Of a stretch of DNA of 64,000 nt, positions 33,181 through 44,400 are shown piece after piece. Position 1 is the first letter of the stretch; each line of letters starts with the position of its first letter. A program made the position numbers and the translations under genes. The notes under the pieces were generated by a model. It made no database searches. It was not told where the DNA came from and saw nothing but the letters and a program-made list of their open reading frames with translations. The stretch comes from Zygophlyctis sp. KS116 (lineage: Eukaryota; Chytridiomycota): assembly GCA_054661495.1 (NCBI GenBank), contig BAAFSQ010000010.1, positions 23,125 to 87,124 of the forward strand, read 5' to 3'.

Positions 33181-35527
33181 ATGAAGAGCCTGCAGAAAAG
33201 ATTTGGATTGCCTAATTTACCAGGGAATGATAAAAAAGCGATCGGCAAATCTAAAATAGATTCTAGTTCTGCGATTGCAAATAATGAAAAGATATCGGAC
33301 AATACTGCAATAAAGGTAGATGATGGAGGCAATGGAGAAAAGAAAACTAGACGACCATTGTTGAAATCAAAAGCTCAATCATTTCAAAATGGAGGGCAAA
33401 TCGCTGATAATGCTCTTGATGCAGATTCATCTAATGATGGAGAATTGTCGTACGCAGTTGGACGATTCGGACAGAATTTTTCTATTTCAGGTCCTTCCCA
33501 AACCAGACAAAGACCATCTTTGATTTGTGATAAAAATGAAGCTCTTCATGCAGAATATATGACAGAGCCACTGTACACTTTAGGAAAGATGGGACCCAGT
33601 CTATCTGTATCCGGTCCTTCATCAAACAGAAGACGTCCATCATTGACTCCTGATATTTCAGATCAAAATGTTCTGCCTGAAGATGCTGCACACAGAATAC
33701 GAGGTAAATCTTTAGTAATGGAGGACCAATTAACGGCGGCAAATGGATCAAATGGATCTTTTTTAAATGCAAGGCGTCGCTCATTGGTGGCAAATGATAT
33801 TTTAGGGAATGGATCAGTTGATCTAATTACTCGGGAATATGGAACCAAAAACAATGCAAAAAGCTCATCCCAGGTAAATTTAGAAGAAAGAAGTATTTCA
33901 GACAGAAAAAGACAAAGTATGAATTTAAAGGAAGCTAACAATTTGATCAATAAGCCTCAAAGACTACTTCCTGATGATTTAATGGAAAAATATAATCAAA
34001 GGACTATAAAATCGGAAACTGTAGTTGTATCTTCTGCGCATACAAAAGAATTGGTACCATCAGAGGAAGCTTTGAATCAAGTGGAGGAAAAACTCCCAAA
34101 TATCGATGCCTCAAACACCCCCATTTTGAGTAAAGCAAAAAGGCTATGGAAATTGGCGATTTGTCAAACAATTGTTGGTTTAAGGTTTATAAGTCTCAAT
34201 GAAGAGCTGCGAGCAAAAGGTATGAATATACAAAGGGCAAAGGCTTTGGAAGCTGAAGGATTATCCGTTCTTTTATCATCTGCAAACATTAGCAAAGGGG
34301 ATCCTACTATTTCAGCAAAGGTAGCACACTCCAACTTTATTAATTTAAAGATTAAAGAACTTACCTGTAAAAAAGATCGCTCCGATGAAGACATTGAGGC
34401 CCTGGAGAGAATTCTTTCTATAAAAAACAGAGCTTTTGGACGTTTTTCGATGGATCAAAGATTAAAGTTTTGCAAAATATTGCAGTATGAGAATTACAAA
34501 GGAGTATTTTTTTTAAAATCTTAATTTTAGGAAAGAATGATTGTAAAAGAAGGGCACGTTTCTTGGGCATTCTATTTTATTCTAAGTGGCCAAGGTTAGT
34601 TTCGAACATTTCTTATTCTAAGTCGAAATTTTTAAAGTGAAAGATAACCTCAAATATAGAGTAATCAATAATTTAGACTAAAAATAGCTTAATATAATTG
34701 GTGCTGGTGCTTCTTTTGGTGATCGAACAATGAATATGCTGAATGATAAGCGAACAGCCTCAGTTGCATCCACAATGGATGTGGAACTTCTCAAAATTGA
34801 TAAATCGGATTTCTTTGATATAACAAACGTTAGAGACGAAAAAGGGATTGCAAGTCGTTCCGCAAAAATTTTGCAAGTACCACATTTCTCTACAGCTCCG
34901 GGTGGTTTCGTAGAACGTATTGCACCTTTTGCCCAGGTCATAACTTATGAGCCTAACGAATACATTCTTCATGAAACTGTAGATAATAATAAAATATTCT
35001 GGCTGCTAAAGGGAACATGTCACTGTATCAAAATGCTACCTTTTGTGAAGAAGACACTTAACGAAAACTATGGTGGTAAAACAGTCCAAATCAACCCCTT
35101 TCAACTTGGAAAAACTGCATTAGAAACAGGTGATGAATTTTTCTATGAATTCGCAACAACGCATGAAGTTGAAATAGGAAGTAACTTTCCTGAACTTCCA
35201 GCCCCATTGGGAAGCTCAATAACTGAGCCGGTATTCTACGTGAACAAAAAGGATTACCTGGAACAGCTTCGAAACGAAGATCCGTTTGATTTAAATAGCA
35301 AATCTGCTGTTTCAATTGTTGCAAAAACTAAGGTTGAAGTTATTTGCATTAATCGCGTTGATTATGCGGTTCTAGCCAGCAACGACATGATTCTATCAAT
35401 CATAAATTCCAAAGACCTATACAGAATACCAATATTGCAGCTTCAGGAATCATACTTGGAATCAAGAAAGTGGAATGCATTCAAAAAGAAGGTCGTTGCA
35501 GATGTTTGTAAAGATAAACGTAAATAG
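33181..35527 (+). CDS. cyclic-nucleotide-binding-domain protein with basophilic phosphosite repeats
   Basis: Three introns (27-28 nt) are removed to give 754 aa. About 330 N-terminal residues are low-complexity, with several R-R/Q-x-S sites (RRRPSL, RQRPSL, RRRSLV) and two imperfect 22-residue repeats (G-x-x-x-S-[IV]-S-G-P-S). The C-terminal half holds a CNB-like domain (MIVKEGHVSWAFYFILSGQV, GAGASFGDRTMNM, KRTASV) and a second, more divergent one with a long insertion. The phosphate-binding-cassette Glu is Asp here, so ligand binding is uncertain. Vertebrate CNBD2-type proteins are the nearest architecture I can recall. No kinase or channel domain is present. Confidence 0.75.
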
Positions 35528-35532
35528 AGTCC

Positions 35533-36354
35533 ATGACATTCCTGCCACCAAACCTTGCATTAATGTTGAGATCTTCGTCCTTCCTATCACAACAGGTTGC
35601 ACAGGTAGCACATGCATTACTAATCAAAGTCTATTGATGTAGATCTTATGGATCATAAAGTTGGTGGATTTTTCATTGAGCAGCTAATGGAGCTCGCAGG
35701 GCTAAGTTGTGCACAAGTCATACAAAAAGAATACGGCCCCGATAGATTTAAAGATGTATTAGTCTGTGCCGGACCAGGTAAATATACAGAAATATTAATT
35801 ATAAGGCAATAACGGCGGTGATGCATTGGTTGCAGCTCGGCATTTATCACATTTCGGATACAATCCATCTGTGATTTGTCCCAAACTTCCCAATAAACCA
35901 TTATTTCAGGTAAATAAAATAAGCAATCAAATCATAGAATCTGGTTACACAATGTCAAAATTTAAATATTCCATTTCTTGAGGGATCAATCTCACAATAT
36001 TTTCAAAGCCATTCACTAATTCTTGATGGAATATTTGGCTTTAGTTTTAAAGGAGCTATTAGAGCTCCATTTGATGATATCATCGTGAATTTAAAAACGT
36101 GCAATCTTCCTATAGTTTCAATAGACATACCATCAGGATGGGATGTGGAATTAGGAAATATTGAAAGAAAAGGATTGGAACCATCACTTTTAATATCTCT
36201 CACTTTTCCCAAAAAATGTGCTACTCAATTTTGTGGGAAACATTACATAGGTGGTAGATTTTTACCTGATTCGATTGCAAAGAAATATGGGATTAACGCT
36301 CCGGTATTTCCCAATGCAGACCAATTTGTTGATATAACAGAATTGAAAGAATAA
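35533..36354 (+). CDS. NAXE: NAD(P)HX epimerase (YjeF_N / AIBP family)
   Basis: A metabolite-repair enzyme that interconverts the R and S forms of hydrated NAD(P)H so that the dehydratase can act. Three introns (25-28 nt) are removed to give 246 aa. Motifs: [31 protein letters not shown] (nucleotide loop, completed by a splice), [27 protein letters not shown] and YIGGRFLP. All are family hallmarks. It starts 5 bp after the stop of the upstream gene. Confidence 0.93.
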
Positions 36355-36464
36355 ATATGGTAGATAAACATTTCTTTTCGTGAAGATCGTGATCAAATCG
36401 TGAAAACTACGCAACCAACACTCCCATATCCAATCTATTTAAAAAATTAAAAAAATCTAAGAAA

Positions 36465-36492
36465 GGGGCCCTAGGGGAATCGAACCCGGACC
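36465..36492 (-). pseudogene. 3' fragment of a tRNA gene (T arm and acceptor end)
   Basis: Read on the minus strand, 28 bases end in GGTTCGA-like T-loop sequence, an acceptor 3' strand and a C discriminator followed by T-rich sequence. They match the corresponding 29 bases of the tRNA-Pro gene 90 bp away on the other strand, apart from one gap and two mismatches. I find no matching 5' acceptor or D arm, and two T-stem pairs are broken, so it is a remnant rather than a working gene. Confidence 0.6.
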
Positions 36493-36581
36493 TGTCTTAA
36501 GAAAGGAGTACATAAAGCGGTATAAATGGTGTATCAGTTTATGTGCGTCAATTTAGTGAACCCTAATTTTCAGAAAATAAC

Positions 36582-36653
36582 GGGTTCTTGGTTTAGTGGT
36601 ATAATGGCCGCTTTGGGTGCGGCAGGTCCGGGGTTCGATTCCCCGAGAGCCCC
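36582..36653 (+). tRNA. tRNA-Pro (anticodon UGG)
   Basis: A 72-nt cloverleaf. The acceptor strands GGGTTCT and AGAGCCC pair with one wobble. The D arm contains GTTTAGTGGT, the A box. The anticodon stem-loop is GCCGC-TTTGGGT-GCGGC with TGG in the loop. The T arm is CGGGG-TTCGATT-CCCCG. It is followed immediately by a T-rich polymerase III terminator. There is no intron. Confidence 0.95.
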
Positions 36654-37333
36654 TTTTATTTTTTTATTTTTCTCATGGGATAAAGCTCTCTATCGTATAT
36701 TCTACAATCATAATCACGACAGACATCGAATGCATCAATCAGCTACTGAAATGAACATGTTCACGAGAAGAACCTACTTCATAATTTTCATCACCAATGG
36801 CTACCCATGGAACATTTTTAGCCTTGTTTTTGGTTAAATGGGCTTTTATCATTTCCAATATTGATAGCACCAATAAGCATCTTATTCGAAATATCATCCA
36901 AATATCCAATTTTAGCCAAGTATCGGCCATCGAAATATGATCAGTCCTACATTTTCTCGTGACTTTTATAAGAATAGGGACGTTTTCATACTTAACTGCA
37001 GTTGCTGGGCGATTGGCACCCAAAGCGGACTCCTGAAAATCACCCTGGTCCCAGACATTTAAAAGAGATCGTAGATATGGTTGAAATGTAATGCAGCATT
37101 AAGTGGTGAAAATGTCGATGATAATGGTAGCCTATAATCAGCTAATTAGAAAAAATGATTGATGCCACAATCAAAAACGTGTTTCAAAGTTAAGAAACCG
37201 ATAGAGGAAATAAAGTATATTAACTGAGAAATGGCTGCTGAATGAGTGGCTAAAGAGATCAAGTGATGGTCCGTTTCAGCTCTAAAGGCTTTCCGCAAAT
37301 TTTGAAGTTTTTAAATTTTGCACAAAAAAGAGT
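36654..37333. other. 680-bp stretch without a confident gene
   Basis: T runs after the tRNA terminate polymerase III. On the minus strand a 94-codon frame (36739-37023) contains basic, coding-like sequence (KYENVPILIKVTRKC). A second frame in the same region reads GRYLAKIGYLDDISNKML, but no splice I can find joins them. It may be a decayed gene or a gene with an unusual structure. The rest, up to the Atg22 start, shows nothing recognisable. Confidence 0.4.
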
Positions 37334-39051
37334 ATGACAATCACTCGACCAGCCTCGATCTTATCCATTCCTGTGTATGAGGAATGGGATCATCAGGGGT
37401 TCAAAATGAAAGATGATCTATCACTGGAGCCGCTATACAATCCCCTAGAAATATCCAGTGATAATCCAGAAAATGACATTGACCCAAGCGATGTTGACAC
37501 AAAGGAACTGGTTGGTTGGTATTCTTACGGTTTTGCTGCAGAAGGTTTTGCGTAAGTTTTTAAAGGTCCTTATGTCTAGTGTTGTATCATTGGCCTTTTT
37601 AATCCCAATAATTTTAGAGCAATCAGTTGAATCTATCAGTTTTGAATTAGATAATCTCTCAATTCCATGCCAATCAGCTTCGGCTGATATAAAATGTGCT
37701 TTTAAATGGGGGAGTATTTGGATTGATACAACTGCTTATTCTTTTTATGTCAATGCTGTAGGGGTTGCTGCACAGGCATTGATTTTAATTGGAATGGGAT
37801 CACTGGCTGACCATGGATCTGCAAGGAAATCTTTGATGCTTACTTTTGGCATATTGGGTGGTTTATCCACATTATGCTTTATGTTTTTTAAAGATGCATC
37901 GCTATTTTGGGTTATTGCTTTATTATCTATTTTTTCAAATATTTGCTTTGGGACAAGTTGGGTTTTTTATAATGCATACCTTCCCGTACTTACTAGACAC
38001 CATAGGAAAGTTAAGCAGGCATATAAAGATGATCCGGCAAGTATTACTGCCATCTCTGACAAGATCGCAAATAGATTGTCAGCTAATGCATTTGGCTATG
38101 GGTACTCTGGTGGGATTTTGGCATTATTATGCACTGTAGCAATATTATTCAATATAGAAGGGGACTCATTATCAAAACTTTCAATTGCTGTTAGCTTCAC
38201 TGGGGCGTGGTGGCTCTTTTTCTTGATAATTTCGGTTGTGTATTTAAAGTCCAGACCAGGACCGCCTTTGCCAGAAGATGAAAGTTTTTTCATTTATTCC
38301 TACAAAAGAGGTAATTGAAGATAAAGTTTATCCTACTAGTATATCAGACTCTTCGAAAGGCCTCTAGATTTGCGGAAATAATGAAATATTTATCTGCATG
38401 GTTGTTGCTAAGTGACTCGGTTAATACGATTATCGTAGTTGCTGTAATTTTTGCGAAGACTGTTCTCGGTGCCTCTATTGAAACATTAATTTCCCTTTGC
38501 GGTCTGGTGCCCCTAAGTGCAATTTTTGGCGCATGTAAGATTATTTATTTTTTTAAATAAAGATGGTTTTCTGCTGATAAAAAAGTGGTTTTCTTTCCAG
38601 ACCAAAACAATGATCATCATCGTGGTATCGCTGCAAATACTGCTGCCTCTCTATGGTATTTTAGGGCTTTTTGCCCCCTTTGGTTTAGTTCATCAATGGG
38701 AACTATGGCTTGTCGCTATATATCATGGAATGCTCTTAGGAGCGATGCAGAGTTTCTCCAGAGTGTTTTATTCAGAGATGCTTCCTAAAGGAAGGTATTT
38801 CTATTCATATATTTAAAAATTATAGAGAGGCAGAGTTTTTCTCATTATATGCTCTTACAGACAAAGGTGCGTCTTGGATAGGACCTTTGGTTGTTGGATT
38901 AATAACTGATAGCACACATCAGATTAGATATTCATTTTTCTTTTTACTTGGTAGCATGATTGTTGCATTATTTATCATTTCTACTGTGAATCCAGAGAAG
39001 GGACGGCTAGAAGCGGCTGATTTAAGCAGACTAGTTTCAGACGAAAATTAA
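37334..39051 (+). CDS. ATG22: vacuolar amino-acid effluxer Atg22
   Basis: An MFS-type membrane protein of the vacuole that exports amino acids released by autophagy. Four introns (28-31 nt) are removed to give 533 aa with about 12 membrane helices. Family motifs: ELVGWYSYGFAAEGFA, FLIPIILEQSV, SLADHGSARKSL, SWVFYNAYLPVLTR, ANAFGYGYSGGI, YLSAWLLLSDSVNT, FSRVFYSEMLPKG and EAEFFSLYALTDKGASWIGP. The order and length are those of Atg22. The start is the first ATG. Confidence 0.93.
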
Positions 39052-39082
39052 TTATTTAATAAAAATATATCATCTTTCAAAA

Positions 39083-40309
39083 TCAAATTTCAGCTACATA
39101 ATTTCCAGGGAATTGACCGGTTAAGCCATTCACCTTGCCTGTCCACCAATCATTCTGATCCTCAGTTTTTTCCAAGACTTCAATCTTATCATCTCTTCTA
39201 AAAGTCAAATCTCCTTCAGCCTGAGCTTCATAATCATAGAGGGCAATGACATATTTTTTAGACTGATTGTTGACTTTTGGCAATGTTGCACCGATTGCAG
39301 AAATTGTAGTTAGTGGTGCAGCATTCTTAAATGATGTATTAATCGAATTTTCTGTTTGGTTGGATTCTTTGATTGAAATATTAGTATTTGATGCAGACTG
39401 ACTTAAAGCAGGTGGCTGACTATTTCCAGCTCCAGACTTTTTTCTAGGAATTGTAAGTTCATCCAATAAAGATGACGCTTCATCCCATTTCGCCACAAAT
39501 CCATTCATCGCAGAACAAGACATATCAAAATTGGCATCTGCCAGACTTCGCAGCTCCTTGTATAAAACTTCATAAACCTTTAATTGACAATGATAAAAAG
39601 TCGCAAAACAAGGATCAATGAATTCAATACGCAATTCCAAAAACATTGGTAATTCACTCTTTATGAGATTATTCTAAAAGATATTAAATCTGAAAAAAAT
39701 TACATAATTATTGTATTCTCTAGTAGCTGCATCAAATTGCGTTTCCAACTGCCCCAATTTCTTCTCATCTGAAGAAGTTCGGTCTTTTTTTTCTTTTAAT
39801 TTCTTGACTGCCTCTCTATAACGATCATAATCCACTAGCTTATGTGCTCTTTTAGTAAGATATTTTTTAACTTGTTCAAAAAGAGATAGATATTCTGCCG
39901 CTGGCGCAACAACCTGCCTTTCAATATCCAGTAAATGAGGCATGATTTCTTCCTTTACTCTATCCATCGAAATCTCCAATTGAGAAGCAGTTTCAATTTC
40001 CTTTGAAAAATTATTTCCTGATAAATCATTCATTGAAGATTTGGGAGTTCCAGACTTATTTGATGAAATTGGCTGAAACATTTCTACCAGAGTTTCAGCA
40101 AACTTTTTCTGATGATTAAGCATATCATTTAATGCATCTTTATATTTCCTTGAATCATCATGAAGTTTCTTAACGCAAGATTCTAGTCCCTTGTATGATT
40201 CAAATAAATCCACAAATTCCGCATCTACAGTCTCTTCAGTATACCCTGTTTTAGCCGATATTCTCTGAGGGAGTCTAGCAACAGCTTTAGTGAATCCTTT
40301 CCATGACAT
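39083..40309 (-). CDS. BAR-SH3 protein, Rvs167/amphiphysin family
   Basis: A membrane-curving protein of endocytic vesicle scission. One 30-nt intron is removed to give 398 aa. The N-terminus MSWKGFTKAVARLPQR is the amphiphysin/Rvs amphipathic helix. The BAR domain covers about 10-250, a Ser/Asn-rich linker follows, and the C-terminal SH3 domain reads YVIALYDYEAQAEGDLTFRRDDKIEVL, DWWTGKVNG and GQFPGNYV, with the ALYDY, WW and PxNYV ligand groove intact. It is divergent from the HIT gene across 50 bp. Confidence 0.94.
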
Positions 40310-40359
40310 TTTCCTTTTTGGCGTGAGTTTCGCGTCAATTTGGCGTCAATTTCGTGAAA

Positions 40360-40872
40360 ATGCGTTTTGGACCATGGCCAATCAGTTCAAATGAAATATT
40401 CTATAATTCCCTCTATTCTTATGGACTAGTTAATCTTAAACCTGTTGTTCCAGGTCATGTACTAGTAATCCCTAAAAGGATCATCTCTAGATTTCAAGAT
40501 CTTACTGCAGAAGAAGTTGAGGATCTATGGAGATCAGCACAAGAAATCGGAAAAGTAATCGAAAGAGAATATTCTGCAGAATCACTTACATTTACAATTC
40601 AAGATGGTCCAAGTGCAGGTCAAACTGTACCCCATGTTCACATTCACATAATTCCAAGGATTAAAGGAGATTGGATGGATAATGATGATATTTATCCTGC
40701 AATTAATAATGCAGAAAAGGAAATGTTTAATGATCTTAAAGTAAGAGCAGGACCTGATGCAGAATCTAGAAAGCCCAGGACTCAAGAAGAAATGGGCATA
40801 GAGTCTCAAAGATTAAAACAGTTTTTCAAGTTTCATTCAGATATATGGACTCATCAGAATCATCAGAATTAA
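40360..40872 (+). CDS. FHIT-like HIT-family dinucleoside polyphosphate hydrolase
   Basis: FHIT/Hnt2 enzymes cleave Ap3A and Ap4A. A single exon of 170 aa. It reads MRFGPWPI, LVNLKPVVPGHVLVIPKR, FTIQDGPSAGQTVPHVHIHIIPR with the catalytic histidine triad, then a long polar C-terminal part typical of the FHIT branch. The frame is open at GTG 40354, but the first ATG is at 40360 and fits the conserved start. It lies 18 bp before the checkpoint kinase gene. Confidence 0.92.
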   Translation: MRFGPWPISSNEIFYNSLYSYGLVNLKPVVPGHVLVIPKRIISRFQDLTAEEVEDLWRSAQEIGKVIEREYSAESLTFTIQDGPSAGQTVPHVHIHIIPRIKGDWMDNDDIYPAINNAEKEMFNDLKVRAGPDAESRKPRTQEEMGIESQRLKQFFKFHSDIWTHQNHQN

Positions 40873-40890
40873 ATCGGCGCTTTAATAAAA

Positions 40891-43800
40891 ATGAATGAAA
40901 CTACTGATTTTGCAGATATTGAGAAGCAAAAGGAAAATATACAACCGTTAAAGCAGGGAAGAAGTGCTAAAATGCTATCATTATATTTATCGCCAGAGTC
41001 TGAAAGGCTCAAGCAGGAAAACGAGTCGCAATTTGAAGAGAAATTGAGGAATTTGGATGATGATGATGATCCGTTACAAGTTTATGTAAATTATGTACAT
41101 TGGATAGAGAATGCATACTCTTCCGGGCCTTCGCCGCTATTAAAAGTTGTAGAAAAAGCGGTTCGTCAGTTCAAGAATGATGCAAGATACAAAAACGATG
41201 CAAGATTTCTTAAATTATGGTTAATTGTTGCACATCAAGCAAAAGAACCGATAGATGTTTTTAAATATCTCTCTATTAACGGAATTGGCTCTCGTTTATC
41301 TTTATACTATGAGGAATACGCTCTGCTATTGGAAAAGAATGGTCGGTATGTATACAGAATTAAGAAAATAGGAATAAAGAAGCTATGGAATTATATAAAC
41401 ATGGGATTCAAAAAGGAGCGCAGCCTCTAGAAAGGCTAAATAGGAAATTTGTAGAGTTTCAAAAGAGAATGATTATTCTTCCTTCAGATCAGCAGTCTAA
41501 TCATACAGGAAGTTCTAGCTCTACAACTGTAAAAAAGGGACTTAAAAAATCTGTTCAAGTAACATCTTCAAAGATAAAAAAGGAATCTAAAGGCAAAGCA
41601 TTTGCTGTATTCAATGATGAAGAAGATGATTTAGCAGGGGAAAACTTATTGCCAAATGCAGATACTGCTAATACATGGTCCGAATATGCCAATGAAAGTG
41701 AAAGGGTCAAAGAGAATAAGCAGGAACCAACTCCTTGGACCGGTGCAACTTGTCCACAAATTCCAGTCGTCAAAAAGAATTACGAAAAGTTTAATGTTTT
41801 CCAAGATGATGTACGATTTAATAGTCTTATGTTAGGGTGAAAAGGATGATGTAGTCTCGAATGATAAAAGAAACGAAAGAGTGTTATCTTTGAAAACAAT
41901 AGTTGATGGTAAATATTCTTCCGGTTTTTTAATCACTTAGAAGATTTAGTTGATGGAATTATCAATGAAAAAGCTGCTACATCTTCCAAATCTGCTGTCA
42001 ACTTGAACGCTGCAAGTAAGCTGGCGTGTGATGAAAAATTAATAGTTAAGGATGGCAAAGAATGTTCGTTTGAGGAGGCTAGATATGAAATGCAAAGGAG
42101 ATTGCGGCAAGATAAAGTAAAAGTGAAGGAAAAAGAGTCTCAAAATATGAGTACCTTCATTAAGATGGAAAAAAAGTCTCAAAATACGAGTACCTTCATT
42201 CAGAAGGAAAAAGAGTCTCAAAATACGAGTACCTCCATCAAGAAGGAAAAAGAGCCTTCCCGTAGTGCCATTATTAATTCAAACAAGGAAAAAGAAGTGA
42301 AACATTGCGCGTCTCCTACAATCAATACAAAAGCGGCAATGCAGGATGTATTTGAAATGTTTAGTAAACCACTTAACGCTTCAGTATGGGAAGATGAAGA
42401 TGAAACAATTAGTGCAAAAGTATATCGCCCGGAAAGCTTCAAAATAGGTGTATTTCACGATGACGAGGAAGAAGAGAATGATTTACAGCCAAATGGCATA
42501 ACGAATCTTCAAATTCAAGATATTGAAAATTTACCAGATAAAGTCGCCAAAACACCAAAAATTCTCTCTACATATCCTCTACAGTCGACTCCATTGATAG
42601 GAATGATCAATGAAAACTTGGGAGATCCAAATCCTCCTGCAACGATAATACGCCCATCTTTGCGGCCGTTTGATATCATGACACCAATTACTGAAGTATC
42701 TGAAGATCGTACTTTTGCAGGCATATATTCGGATAAATTGGGTAGCTCGATTTCTGGAGATGATTCTAATGGAAGTTACTTTCATCCAAATCCCGCTCAA
42801 ACCGATGAATTATTTTCTCCATTTTCAAGAAGCATAATTTCTACCGACTTGTCCAAAAATGAATCTTCAATGGAAGTTTTAAATTCCCTCGAAGAAGCTA
42901 ATTTGGAAAAAGAAAATGAATGTACCTATGAAATGATGGACATACCGAATCCTTGTAATCCTTATGAAGATACAATTATTCAGGCTATTCTTGATAGTGT
43001 TCCAATCCCAGCTAATAGTGGATTGCATTCTTATCTCGGAGAAGCGATTGGGATACGTAAGGACTTGGACTCAGCGCTGTCTAGTGCATCTGCTTCGAAA
43101 TCTAAGCTTGATTTTGTTTTCACGTTAGGTCCTAAAGAGAAGTATAAGCTAATTAAAAAGATTGGGGAAGGAGGATATGGTCAAGTTTATTTGGTTACTC
43201 GCTTTAAAGCGGGTCTCTTGGCAGAACATGATGAAGACTATACGGTGAATTGCACTTTTTCAAGCAAAAAACCAGTTTTACCATCATTAGCACTTAAACT
43301 AGAAACTCCTCCGGCCCCGTGGGAATTCTATATTCTATCATTGCTTAGATCCAGGTTGCCAAATCGAGTGAATGATGCTATTGCCAAGCCTATTTCTTGC
43401 TATCTTTATAAAGATGAATCAGCTCTATTAATGGAATATATGAATCAAGGAACGCTACTTAATTGTGTAAACTTAGCTCACTCTGGCGGTTATGGAGCTG
43501 GATCTTCATCTGGAGCCACTATGATCAATGGTCAAGCTGGTGTAGATGAACTCCTAGCTGCTTTTTGGACTATTGAACTACTGCGGATAATTGAGACCAT
43601 ACATGCAGCAGGCGTCATTCATGGGGATGTTAAGGTATATTCTTGATGTTTTAATTATCCAGCCTGATAACGTAATGATTCGTATGCTTGACGGCGGCTC
43701 TGATTGGGATTCTATATATCGTTCAGATGGAAGTGCTGGCTGGAATTCTAAAGGATTATCTTTAATTGATTGGGGCTCTGCAATTGATGTATTATCATTT

Positions 43801-44307
43801 CCAGAGGATCAAAAATTCCTCAAAATTAAATATTCTGGTGATTCAGCCATTGAATGCTGGCAAGTTCGACATGAAAAACCTTGGACTTATGAAATAGATT
43901 GGTATGGTTGTGCTGCTATAATTCACGTCTTATTATTTGGAACCTATATGTCAGTAACTGAACGCGAGACTGATAATGTTCCCCATATCGAATTAAAATC
44001 ACATTATAAAAGATACTGGAATTCCAGTCTATGGAAAGACCTTTTCGACCTCTTATTGAATGCTGGAGTTTACAATACTGAATTATTACAAAAGAGTATA
44101 TCAGAATCTATTACTGTTGAAGATAGCTTGTTGGGTCCAGGGACAGATTTTGAAGTATTAGAACAGGAATTCCCATTGATTCAAAAAATTCACGACAAGA
44201 GACTGGAGATGGAGATCTGGCTAAAGACTTGTTGCTGCACAGGAGGAAAAAGCTTGAGGAATCTTTTACGCAGAGTGGAAATAGCATTATTGGATAGTTC
44301 ATCTTGA
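40891..44307 (+). CDS. BUB1: spindle-checkpoint MadBub kinase (Bub1/BubR1/Mad3)
   Basis: A kinetochore and mitotic checkpoint component. Four introns (25-32 nt) are removed to give 1101 aa. Residues 14-16 are a KEN box followed by IQPLKQGR, as in BubR1/Mad3. The TPR-type kinetochore domain follows (YVNYVHWIENAY, FLKLWLIVAHQA, YYEEYALLLEKNGR). A GLEBS-like Bub3-binding motif (ECSFEEARYEMQRRL) comes next. The C-terminal kinase has KIGEGGYGQVYLV, ALKLE, HGDVKPDN (completed by the last splice) and DWGSAID in place of DFG. The gene thus keeps both Mad3 and Bub1 features in one polypeptide. A 39-bp tandem repeat lies after the GLEBS region. Confidence 0.95.
42135..42251 (+). repeat. three 39-bp coding tandem repeats in the checkpoint kinase
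   Basis: Three adjacent 39-bp units with a few substitutions encode the 13-residue unit E/K-S-Q-N-M/T-S-T-F/S-I-x-x-E-K. They lie in the disordered linker just after the GLEBS-like motif. The period is a multiple of three, so copy-number change keeps the frame. Confidence 0.92.
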
Positions 44308-44400
44308 AAAAATTATTATTTTAAATTTAACGTTTTTTAAATTTAATGTATGATGCTGATAGAATAACTCAAAAACCAAAATTATCATGTTAATAATGGT

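Noticed and set aside
33663-33950. Minus-strand frame of 95 codons in the cyclic-nucleotide-binding gene
   Set aside because: Antisense of low-complexity Ser/Arg coding sequence; no conserved features.
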